From Bacillota bacterium (GTDB lineage: Bacteria > Bacillota > Clostridia > UBA1381): 8,712 nucleotides of DNA. Location: contig JAJQAT010000214.1 of NCBI GenBank assembly GCA_021203665.1, positions 1-8,712 on the forward strand, in the 5' to 3' direction. The translations under genes were made by a program, and so were the position numbers. Each line of letters opens with the position of its first letter. The stretch's first letter is position 1. The notes below the pieces were generated by a model. The model worked only from the letters and a program-made list of their open reading frames with translations, was not told the DNA's origin and ran no database searches. This document shows, piece by piece, positions 1 to 5,455 of the stretch.

Positions 1-52
1 GTGCTACGCCCAGTATAAAAATCAGCCCAATTACTGTGAATATAACTTCCAT
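1..52 (-). CDS. N-terminus of a small membrane protein (partial, cut by window edge)
   Basis: Reading leftwards from an ATG at 52-50, the first 17 codons give MEVIFTVIGLIFILGVA, an almost wholly hydrophobic stretch that looks like a membrane helix or signal anchor. The start is backed by an excellent Shine-Dalgarno (AAAGGAGG on the minus strand, 60-67) seven bases upstream. The gene begins 23 bases after the stop of the 512-residue membrane protein and lies on the same strand, so it is probably the next gene of that operon. The rest lies outside the window and no function can be given. The call rests on the ribosome binding site, the open frame and operon position. Confidence 0.6.
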   Translation of the reverse strand, partial: MEVIFTVIGLIFILGVA

Positions 53-59
53 AATTTTT

Positions 60-67
60 CCTCCTTT
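60..67 (-). promoter_or_regulatory. Ribosome binding site of the partial gene at the left edge
   Basis: The minus strand reads AAAGGAGG, a full match to the 16S rRNA anti-Shine-Dalgarno, seven bases before the ATG at 52-50. It lies in the short gap after the preceding stop codon (76-78). It is the main reason to believe a gene starts here. Confidence 0.7.
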
Positions 68-75
68 ATAATTTG

Positions 76-1614
76 TTAATTAAAATATTTGGCATTTAGC
101 TTGGGTACCTTATATGTTGATTCCGTTCCGTAAATATTTGTCGAGGTCAATTCCGTAAGTCCCTCAAATTCTCCGTAAGCGGACACCCAATCACCCTCTA
201 ACAGTCTTATTCCGCTGCTTGATGAATCATACATAACCGCCACATCTCCCGTACCGTCATTTATGATGACCTCCTCTAAATTTTGAGTGTCAGCCAATCC
301 AAAATATTCCAGTGCGGATTGAAGTGTTCCTCTGTCAAGTGTTACTTGACTTGTTACCCATCCGGTTATACATATTTTTTTATTTGTATAGTCAGACGGT
401 GCTCTGAGCAATACGGCTGCGGTTACATCCGGTGCCGAATTAATATAATTCGTTTTTGCGTTCGCCGCGGACTGTGCCGATTGAGCGGCTTTTGCCGCCG
501 CCTCCTGCTGTGCCTTTGCGGCGGCTTCCTGCGCCGCCTTTTCCTCTGCCTCCTGCTGTGCCTTCGCTTCGGCTTCCGCCTGCTCCTGCGCCGCCCTTTC
601 CGCCGCCGCTGCCGCTTCCTCAGCCGCCTTCTTAGCCGCGACTGCCTCCTGATACGGCTGCTCTATATCATTCAGCGCGCTTTGCATTCTTGTGTTATCG
701 GAGCTTATCGAAAGACCCTCCTCTAATTTTTCATATGCCGAAATATAATCGCCGGCGTCTATGAATTTTTGCGATTCCGCGATATATTGATCCGCCAGCA
801 AATCATTTATCTGCTTCTTAAGCTCTACAGCCTCCTCGTTGGTCGAGTCGTATACAAGCGCTCTTTTTACGGTATTATACGCGTACTCGTAATTCCCCTC
901 GTCCATCCGGTTTTTCGCCTCGGAAATATACTGCTCCACAAGCTGATCTCCGACCTCTTCTATAAGCGTGAGCGCCTTTTCCATGTTCGGCTTTATTTCC
1001 AGCGCCCTTTCCAGACAATTATACGCGTCCAAATACTCATTCTTGGACTGGTACACAACCGCCGTGTTATACAGCGCGTTTGCCCTGTTGTATTTTGATA
1101 TGGCTCTCGCGGACGGTACCGCGACCGCTATAAACACAATTACCGCGGCAACTATAATGCACCTTGTCCTTAAAGACATTTTTCCGATAATATCCTTTAT
1201 CTTTTTAATCAAGGGATTTTCGGGCTTGTTCGGCTTCGGAGCGGACGGCTGCGCGGACTGCCCGCTTTCGGAATCGTTATCCGCGAATGCCAAAGCCGCG
1301 TCATTATTTTCGCCCGTGCCGCTCATATCGGCTTTATTATTCGCAACGGAATTGTACGCGAGCGGAACGCGTCCGCACTGCGCGCATTTCGGATATTTCC
1401 CGAGCGTGAGATATATCAATCCGACGGGGAAAAAGAAAATCGCCACAAATATTTGCCACCATTGATATTTATACACTATCTGCTCCCCGCAATAGCTGCA
1501 TATTTTGTTGTCCTCTTGATTAAAATTACCGTCTTGGATTTTCTTTTTGTTTTTTGCTATAAAAAATACGACGATTACTGCCGCGAGCATAATATAATAT
1601 ACTACCGTATTCAT
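76..1614 (-). CDS. Membrane protein with zinc ribbon, TPR-like helices, coiled coil and C-terminal OB-like domain
   Basis: A 512-residue protein of unknown function. A hydrophobic N-terminal helix (about 2-20) is followed by two Cys pairs, C39xxC42 and C77xxC80, that form a zinc-ribbon pattern split by a hydrophobic segment (about 53-71). A Ser/Pro/Asn-rich linker (about 85-135) leads to a clear membrane helix (about 152-168). Then come TPR-like helical repeats (about 175-320), with A-L-x-I-x-P-N and G-[ND]-Y-x-x-A-Y signatures, and an Ala/Glu/Gln coiled coil (about 320-388). The C-terminal part (about 412-505) is beta-rich, with I-x-G-W-V, D-G-T-G-D-V-A-V and G-D-W-V-S-A-Y-G; it resembles the OB fold of tRNA_anti-like domains. 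The ATG has a GGGGGAG site seven bases upstream that overlaps the stop of the Mor-like gene, so the two are cotranscribed. I infer an envelope-associated scaffold or sensor. The domain reading is pattern-based and the function is unknown. Confidence 0.85.
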   Translation of the reverse strand: MNTVVYYIMLAAVIVVFFIAKNKKKIQDGNFNQEDNKICSYCGEQIVYKYQWWQIFVAIFFFPVGLIYLTLGKYPKCAQCGRVPLAYNSVANNKADMSGTGENNDAALAFADNDSESGQSAQPSAPKPNKPENPLIKKIKDIIGKMSLRTRCIIVAAVIVFIAVAVPSARAISKYNRANALYNTAVVYQSKNEYLDAYNCLERALEIKPNMEKALTLIEEVGDQLVEQYISEAKNRMDEGNYEYAYNTVKRALVYDSTNEEAVELKKQINDLLADQYIAESQKFIDAGDYISAYEKLEEGLSISSDNTRMQSALNDIEQPYQEAVAAKKAAEEAAAAAERAAQEQAEAEAKAQQEAEEKAAQEAAAKAQQEAAAKAAQSAQSAANAKTNYINSAPDVTAAVLLRAPSDYTNKKICITGWVTSQVTLDRGTLQSALEYFGLADTQNLEEVIINDGTGDVAVMYDSSSSGIRLLEGDWVSAYGEFEGLTELTSTNIYGTESTYKVPKLNAKYFN

Positions 1615-1627
1615 TCTTTACTCCCCC

Positions 1628-1891
1628 TCATTTTTTCCTTATGTTGTCCTTGATTATCCGCCTTATTGTTTTTTCCGAATAGTCGTATTTTTTAGCCAAC
1701 GCGGCGGCGTTTTTGCCGTTGTATTCCTTTATAATCATCCTCCTCACGCACCCGGGATCCAGGAAGCGCACGGGGAAACAAACCTGCGTGCCCTTGAACA
1801 TATGATGAATGGTCAAAGCCGCCTCTACGCCCAGCTCCTCGCTTATTTCTTTGTACACCTTGTTAAAAAGGTTCTCATCATACTCCTCCAT
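1628..1891 (-). CDS. Mor-family transcriptional activator-like protein
   Basis: An 87-residue DNA-binding protein resembling the Mor/C activator family of phage Mu, many members of which are stand-alone genes in Firmicutes. Recognisable features are the N-terminal E-x-L-G-V-E-A-A-L segment (about 18-26), G-T-Q-V-x-F-P (34-40), the conserved Y-N-G-K-N (57-61), and a helix-turn-helix at about 61-82 (A-A-A-L-A-K-K-Y-x-x-S-E-K-T-I-R-R-I-I). The start is taken at 1891 because a GGAGGG site lies seven bases upstream. An in-frame ATG at 1912-1910 would add seven residues, but it has no ribosome binding site and sits beside the predicted -10 box, so it should not be in the message. The gene heads an operon with the 512-residue membrane protein: its stop overlaps that gene's ribosome binding site. 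It may regulate that operon, but its target is not shown by the sequence. No phage genes are nearby. Confidence 0.85.
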   Translation of the reverse strand: MEEYDENLFNKVYKEISEELGVEAALTIHHMFKGTQVCFPVRFLDPGCVRRMIIKEYNGKNAAALAKKYDYSEKTIRRIIKDNIRKK

Positions 1892-1898
1892 ACCGAAT

Positions 1899-1904
1899 CC
1901 CTCC
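1899..1904 (-). promoter_or_regulatory. Ribosome binding site that fixes the Mor-like start
   Basis: GGAGGG on the minus strand lies seven bases before the ATG at 1891-1889. It selects this start over the ATG 21 bases upstream. The predicted transcription start is near 1906, so the site lies almost at the 5' end of the message. Confidence 0.7.
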
Positions 1905-1912
1905 ACGGTCAT

Positions 1913-1941
1913 ATATTAGCATATCCCATAGAACACTGCAA
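1913..1941 (-). promoter_or_regulatory. Promoter of the Mor-like / 512-residue membrane protein operon
   Basis: On the minus strand a -35 TTGCAG (1936-1941), a 17-base spacer and a -10 TAATAT (1913-1918) preceded by TGC form an extended -10 sigma-A promoter. Transcription should start near 1906, giving a leader of only about 15 bases. Confidence 0.7.
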
Positions 1942-1994
1942 ATCCCATTGTCCTTTTGTTTGTCCGTTTCGCCGCGCGGGGATTTTTTGAGTAT

Positions 1995-2029
1995 AAAAAA
2001 AGAAACCGCTTTTTGCGCAAAAGCGGTTT
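1995..2029 (-). terminator. Intrinsic terminator of the hydrolase / membrane protein / methyltransferase operon
   Basis: An 11-base perfect stem (2003-2013 with 2019-2029, core AAACCGCTTTT/AAAAGCGGTTT) encloses a five-base loop. On the minus strand it is followed at once by a U-rich run (TTTCTTTTTTT). It lies about 40 bases after the methyltransferase stop and upstream of the next promoter, so it separates two same-strand transcription units. The opposite strand has only a short T-run after the stem. Confidence 0.85.
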
Positions 2030-2070
2030 TAGAGAAAACTGTCAAAATCAGGAACAGAGTACCTGTATTT

Positions 2071-2850
2071 CTACTTCACCCCGAAGAGCAGTGTGGAATT
2101 TTTAAGCATAAGCCGTCTTGCCTCGCGCCTGCTCATAAACAACCCGTCCGCGGTGTCGATAAGCTCGACCCGCTCATAACCGCTTGCTTTAAGCTCCCGC
2201 GCAAACTCCCGCATATCGCCGTACTGCACCGGCAGCATTAAGTCATGAATGGCAAAAACGCCGCCTTTTTTCAGCACGCGCAGTGTTTCTTTTATCAACC
2301 TTTGCGTATTCCTGCCCTTTATGTTGTGATATACATAATTGCTCGTTACAGCGTCAAAGCTCTCGTCCGCATACGGCAGCCTTACGGCATTGCCGCGCTC
2401 AAAACGCACATTGACAACACCCTCGGCTTTCGCGTTATCCTCGCAAAGCTCTTTGCTGAACGCGTATCCCGCGCCCCAAATGTCAACGCCGACCATTTGC
2501 GCGTTTGGGTTTTTCTTTGCGCACGCGATTGTAAGCGCACCGCTGCCGCAACCGACATCAAGTCCCACGCCGCCGTCGGGTATTTGCACTCTTGCCGCCA
2601 CTCCGTCTATCATCTGCGCGCTGAGCTTGCGCTTGCCGTTGTATGAAAACGCCCTGTGCGCCGCTATACTCCATGCGGTAAATGCCGCGAATACCAAAAA
2701 CGCGGCGGCAAATATCGCCGTCAGTGCAACACGAGCCGCGCCCGTTGTCAATGCGGCGAAAATCACGCAGCACGCAAGCGACACCGCAGCCGCCGCCGCT
2801 GTGCCTGCCACAAGTGTAATGGGTACCCAGTTTTTATAATTCGGTTTCAT
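2071..2850 (-). CDS. Membrane-anchored class I SAM-dependent methyltransferase
   Basis: A 259-residue protein. Two hydrophobic Ala-rich helices (about 11-34 and 40-62) anchor a cytoplasmic Rossmann-type methyltransferase domain. SAM-binding motif I is L-D-V-G-C-G-S-G (97-104). The acidic ribose-binding residue is D123 in G-V-D-I-W-G. A third motif, L-P-Y-A-D-E-S-F-D-A-V (158-168), and a later R-V-L-K-K-G-G motif (191-197) place it in the UbiE/Methyltransf_11-like group. The substrate cannot be told; small molecules and lipids are typical for the group. The ATG has a perfect AGGAGG seven bases upstream that overlaps the stop of the preceding membrane protein, implying coupled translation. It is the last gene of the operon before the terminator at 1995-2029. 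The catalytic fold is secure; the membrane anchor is unusual and suggests a membrane-located substrate. Confidence 0.88.
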   Translation of the reverse strand: MKPNYKNWVPITLVAGTAAAAAVSLACCVIFAALTTGAARVALTAIFAAAFLVFAAFTAWSIAAHRAFSYNGKRKLSAQMIDGVAARVQIPDGGVGLDVGCGSGALTIACAKKNPNAQMVGVDIWGAGYAFSKELCEDNAKAEGVVNVRFERGNAVRLPYADESFDAVTSNYVYHNIKGRNTQRLIKETLRVLKKGGVFAIHDLMLPVQYGDMREFARELKASGYERVELIDTADGLFMSRREARRLMLKNSTLLFGVK

Positions 2851-2861
2851 ATTTCATCCTC

Positions 2862-3359
2862 CTACCAAATCCACACCATAATTCCCGCGCTGATCGGTGC
2901 GCCGAGTATCAATATCGGCAGCATCACAAGCGTTGATCTTACGTGAAACCACATTTGCCGATATTCCGCGTTCATATCCTCCGTTCCGGGAAGCCTTATT
3001 CTTTTCACATTCGGGAAAATCAGCCAATCCAAAACGACAATATCAAACACCGCCAATACCGCGATATATCCACATACGGCAATCAAGCTTTGTACATAGC
3101 TGACAGCTCCCGTGATATGCGCCATCAATGCAAACAGGAACAATCCCAAAATAATAAAGAACGCCTTTTTTGCAATCATCATTTTAGTTAAACGTCCCTT
3201 TGCCGCCGCCTTTCGCTGCGATGAATAGTACCGCTCTTGAATTTCCGGCGGGTAGTCGCTGATAAACGACAGCGGATTTATAAAAAGCATTGCAATAACA
3301 AGCGCGCCGAAAGCCGCGCACAATGCGGCGCACTCTATAATATAAAATTTCAAGCTCAT
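2862..3359 (-). CDS. Four-helix membrane protein of unknown function
   Basis: A 165-residue integral membrane protein with predicted helices at about 6-29, 62-82, 92-113 and 142-163. A charged cytoplasmic-type loop (about 38-61, with E-R-Y-Y and K-G-R) follows helix 1. A second loop (about 114-141) carries F-P-N-V-K-R-I-R-L-P-G-T-E-D-M and a Y-R-Q-M-W motif, the part most likely to be conserved. I do not recognise a named family. The start is set at the ATG at 3359-3357, where a GAGG site (3366-3369) gives a six-base spacer. A TTG at 3371-3369 would add four residues but overlaps the hydrolase stop and has no ribosome binding site. The gene lies between the hydrolase and the methyltransferase with gaps of less than 12 bases, so it probably works with them at the membrane. 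Confidence 0.85.
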   Translation of the reverse strand: MSLKFYIIECAALCAAFGALVIAMLFINPLSFISDYPPEIQERYYSSQRKAAAKGRLTKMMIAKKAFFIILGLFLFALMAHITGAVSYVQSLIAVCGYIAVLAVFDIVVLDWLIFPNVKRIRLPGTEDMNAEYRQMWFHVRSTLVMLPILILGAPISAGIMVWIW

Positions 3360-3367
3360 TTTTATCC

Positions 3368-4246
3368 TCAATTCTCACTTACCGGTACAGCCTTTTCAAG
3401 CCGCGCACCTCTTGCCTTTTCCCGCGTGTCATCGCTCTCGTCATACGCGTCATACGGCGCGTTCGGGTCGTGCGGCGTTTGCTTTTTCGACGCTCGGCAA
3501 ACGCTGTCGGTATGCGCGAATACGAAATCCAAATCATCCGACCAGCCGGTGTGTCCGGTAATCACGACAGGACTGAGCGCACGCTCCCGCAATAATTTTT
3601 CCAATGCCGCAAGCGAGCGAACCGCGAGCTTGTTATCCTCCGCCAAAGCGTCAAGAAAGCTATACCCGCCGTCCGCGCCGAGCCAAATCGTGTCGCCCGT
3701 GAACAAATACCTGTCGTCAATCAAATAAACCATATGTCCCCACGTATGCCCCGGGACCTCGATACATTCTATTTTTATATCGCCGATGTAAAAAACCTCT
3801 CCGTCCTTTACAAGCACCTTTTTGTTGTCAATCACAACCGGCGGCAGCTTATAAAGTCCGCGGTACACCCTGCGCCGAACCTCCTTTGTAAGGTATTTGT
3901 TTTCGGTTTCGCCTATGTAAAGCGCTGCGTGATTAAACAATCCGCCGCCGTCGCGCTCGACCGCGCCTACGTGGTCGGTGTCCTGATGGGTTATCAGAAT
4001 ATGCTCGATTTCGCGCGGGTTTATGCCGAGCCACTCCGTTTTCTCAGCTAAACGCTCATAATTGTAACCCGCGTCAATCATAATTGTTGTGCCGCCCTTT
4101 GTGTAAAAGAAAATATTCGCGACAAATTCCCTGACGCAGGCAACGTGTTCATCAATTCGCCCGGTGTTCAACGGCTTGAATATTTCCTTGCCGCGGAATT
4201 TCCACGACATAAATTTTTCTTGAAATTTCGATGCAGATTTTGACAC
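3368..4246 (-). CDS. Metallo-beta-lactamase-fold metal-dependent hydrolase
   Basis: A cytoplasmic hydrolase of 292 residues from a GTG start, or 280 from the ATG at 4210-4208. Metal-binding residues appear in the expected order: H87-x-D89-x-D91-H92 in T-H-Q-D-T-D-H-V-G, H167 in V-P-G-H-T-W-G-H, D185 in F-T-G-D-T, and H232 in T-G-H-T-G-W. The usual HxHxDH motif has Asp in place of the second His, a known variant among MBL-fold proteins. A charged, Asp/Pro-rich tail (about 250-292) extends beyond the fold. The substrate cannot be assigned; thioesters, lactones, phosphoesters and lactams are all known for the fold. GTG has only AAAGGGGG at a 10-base distance, and the ATG has no good site, so the N-terminus is uncertain. 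It is the first gene of the operon, with an iron-box-like palindrome in its leader. Confidence 0.88.
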   Translation of the reverse strand: MSKSASKFQEKFMSWKFRGKEIFKPLNTGRIDEHVACVREFVANIFFYTKGGTTIMIDAGYNYERLAEKTEWLGINPREIEHILITHQDTDHVGAVERDGGGLFNHAALYIGETENKYLTKEVRRRVYRGLYKLPPVVIDNKKVLVKDGEVFYIGDIKIECIEVPGHTWGHMVYLIDDRYLFTGDTIWLGADGGYSFLDALAEDNKLAVRSLAALEKLLRERALSPVVITGHTGWSDDLDFVFAHTDSVCRASKKQTPHDPNAPYDAYDESDDTREKARGARLEKAVPVSEN

Positions 4247-4266
4247 GCGGTGTACGCCCCCTTTAC

Positions 4267-4285
4267 TTTGGTTAGCTTAACCTAA
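4267..4285 (-). promoter_or_regulatory. DtxR/IdeR-like iron box, candidate repressor operator
   Basis: The minus strand reads TTAGGTTAAGCTAACCAAA. It matches the DtxR/IdeR consensus TTAGGTTAGSCTAACCTAA, as I recall it, at 17 of 19 positions. The surrounding 18 bases at 4270-4287 are also a near-perfect palindrome (GGTTAG-n-TTAA-n-CTAACC). It covers about +6 to +24 of the predicted message, where a bound repressor would block RNA polymerase. The regulator is not in the window, so metal dependence is inferred. Confidence 0.55.
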
Positions 4286-4297
4286 CCCAATGTCATA

Positions 4298-4326
4298 AGT
4301 ATAGCACATACACAGATATTTATCAA
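4298..4326 (-). promoter_or_regulatory. Promoter of the hydrolase / membrane protein / methyltransferase operon
   Basis: On the minus strand, TTGATA (4321-4326), a 17-base spacer and TATACT (4298-4303) preceded by TGC form a strong extended -10 promoter. Transcription should start near 4291, immediately before the palindromic operator. The -35 lies inside the first unit of a 12-base tandem repeat. Confidence 0.75.
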
Positions 4327-4354
4327 GAAATTTATCAAGAAATTTCTCAATAAA
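4319..4354. repeat. Three tandem copies of a 12-base AT-rich repeat
   Basis: TTTATCAAGAAA occurs at 4319-4330 and again, identical, at 4331-4342. A third copy with two changes (TTTCTCAATAAA) follows at 4343-4354. The first unit contains the -35 element of the hydrolase operon promoter and the others lie just upstream of it. An activator site, an UP-like element or slippage are all possible. Confidence 0.7.
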
Positions 4355-4380
4355 ATTCTGTCAAATTGATGAATGATTTA

Positions 4381-4403
4381 CCGCTGCCCTTTGCGGGTAG
4401 CGG
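4381..4403 (-). terminator. Hairpin after the LysR gene, weak terminator candidate
   Basis: CCGCT and CCC pair with GGG and AGCGG around a five-base loop, 6 to 28 bases after the lysR-type stop codon. In minus-strand RNA there is one A-C mismatch in the stem. No U-run follows it, so termination would be weak or would need other factors. Confidence 0.3.
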
Positions 4404-4408
4404 CATCA

Positions 4409-5290
4409 CTACCTTTCAAACGCTTGGCGTGCCTTATCCAGAAACAGCTCCGCGGCTCTTGAGAAAATCTGATATTTTTTCCACACCAAATCAAGGTGTA
4501 TTTGATAATCCAAATCGAGCGGCACAAAACAAAGACCGCTTTTTTCGGACGTGTCGGCGAGATTGTCTATCCCTATCATATACCCCGCGCCCTCGCGAAC
4601 CAAAAGCGTGGCATTGTAAACCAAATTATACGTCGCGGCAATGTTAAGGCGGTTTATATCCTTGCCGAACCAATTTTTAAATATTTTATCCTGCGTGGTC
4701 TGGCGCGAAATAATCAACGGCAGCTCGCGCAAATCCTCCGGATGTATCAGCTCCTTTTGAGCGAGCGGACTGTCCTTTCTCATTATAACGCCCCAATGCT
4801 CCGCCGCGGGAATCCTGATAAACTCGTATTTTGTAATATCAGCCGGTTCTACAAAAATACCGAAATCAATCAAACCCTTATCGAGCTTTTCGCGCATATC
4901 CTCGGCATCGCCGCTGCTGAAATGGAATTTTATATTCGAGTATTCCTCACGAAGCTCCGTGACAATTCTCGCGATAAAGCGAACCGCGTCCGCCTCGCCG
5001 CCGCCGATATAAATATCGCCGCCCAAGCTCGTGTCCGAATGTGTCATTTCCGCTTCCGTTTTATCGGCAAGCTCCACAAGCTCCTCGGCGCGTTTTCTTA
5101 AAAACTGTCCGTCGCTCGTGAGAGTTATTCTGCGCTTGCCGCGTATAAGCAAGGTTTTTCCGAACTCCTTTTCCAAATCCATAAGCTGCCTTGAAAGCGC
5201 CGGCTGTGATATATGCAGAAAATCAGCCGCCGCAGTGATGCTTTCCTCCCTTGCAACCGCAAGAAAATATCGTAAAACACGCAATTCCAT
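4409..5290 (-). CDS. LysR-family transcriptional regulator
   Basis: A 293-residue regulator of typical LysR length. The N-terminal winged helix-turn-helix (about 1-60) has the family signature: F-L-A-V-A-R-E-E-S-I-T-A-A-A (9-22), then L-H-I-S-Q-P-A-L-S-R-Q-L (25-36), D-L-E-K-E-F-G and L-T-x-x-G. A linker helix (about 60-88) joins it to a periplasmic-binding-protein-like effector domain (about 91-290). The start ATG has AAAGGAG nine bases upstream and its own promoter (5321-5349). The gene is divergent from the exported flavodoxin/aldo-keto reductase gene, the usual arrangement for a LysR protein and its target, so it probably activates that gene in response to a small effector and may repress itself. 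The effector is unknown. Confidence 0.93.
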   Translation of the reverse strand: MELRVLRYFLAVAREESITAAADFLHISQPALSRQLMDLEKEFGKTLLIRGKRRITLTSDGQFLRKRAEELVELADKTEAEMTHSDTSLGGDIYIGGGEADAVRFIARIVTELREEYSNIKFHFSSGDAEDMREKLDKGLIDFGIFVEPADITKYEFIRIPAAEHWGVIMRKDSPLAQKELIHPEDLRELPLIISRQTTQDKIFKNWFGKDINRLNIAATYNLVYNATLLVREGAGYMIGIDNLADTSEKSGLCFVPLDLDYQIHLDLVWKKYQIFSRAAELFLDKARQAFER

Positions 5291-5320
5291 AATACCGCGC
5301 TCCTTTAACTTATTTAAAAT

Positions 5321-5349
5321 ATTGTATCATATTTTATTTGAAATTTCAA
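5321..5349 (-). promoter_or_regulatory. Promoter of the LysR-family gene
   Basis: On the minus strand, TTGAAA (5344-5349), a 17-base spacer and TACAAT (5321-5326) preceded by TGA form an extended -10 promoter, with a start near 5314. A perfect 12-base palindrome TTGAAATTTCAA (5338-5349) overlaps the -35 and could mediate autorepression. Confidence 0.65.
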
Positions 5350-5370
5350 CCTCTAACATAACCAAAACGC

Positions 5371-5382
5371 ATAATTTATTAT
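5371..5382. promoter_or_regulatory. Candidate LysR binding palindrome
   Basis: ATAATTTATTAT is an inverted repeat (ATAAT, two bases, ATTAT) about 49 to 60 bases upstream of the predicted start of the 618-residue oxidoreductase gene. LysR recognition sites usually sit near there. The region is AT-rich, so a chance palindrome is possible. Confidence 0.35.
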
Positions 5383-5395
5383 AGAATATAAGTAT

Positions 5396-5424
5396 TTGAC
5401 ATTACAGTGCTTTTGAAATATACT
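5396..5424 (+). promoter_or_regulatory. Promoter of the exported oxidoreductase / rhaA unit
   Basis: TTGACA (5396-5401), a 17-base spacer and TATACT (5419-5424) form a near-consensus sigma-A promoter with a start near 5431. The leader carries an AAGGAGG site (5440-5446), nine bases before the ATG at 5456. Such a strong core suggests real basal expression even if LysR modulates it. Confidence 0.75.
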
Positions 5425-5455
5425 AATATCATAGAAATTAAGGAGGTGCGCGGAA

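Noticed and set aside
537..655. Repetitive GCC/TTC-rich DNA as a possible DNA repeat array
   Set aside because: It encodes the Ala/Glu/Gln coiled coil of the 512-residue protein in frame. The repetition is explained by protein composition.
968..1465. Long plus-strand open frame (165 codons) opposite the zinc-ribbon/TPR gene
   Set aside because: It lies wholly opposite a well-supported minus-strand gene with clear domains. Its translation shows no family motif and reflects the codon bias of the real gene.
1892..1912. Upstream ATG of the Mor-like gene
   Set aside because: It has no Shine-Dalgarno and abuts the predicted -10 box, so it would lie upstream of the transcription start.
2339..2839. 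Plus-strand open frame (166 codons) opposite the methyltransferase
   Set aside because: It is Ala/Ser/Pro-rich shadow coding opposite a gene with intact SAM-binding motifs.
3237..3728. Plus-strand open frame opposite the hydrolase and membrane protein
   Set aside because: It spans two real minus-strand genes and their junction, and its translation has no recognisable domain.
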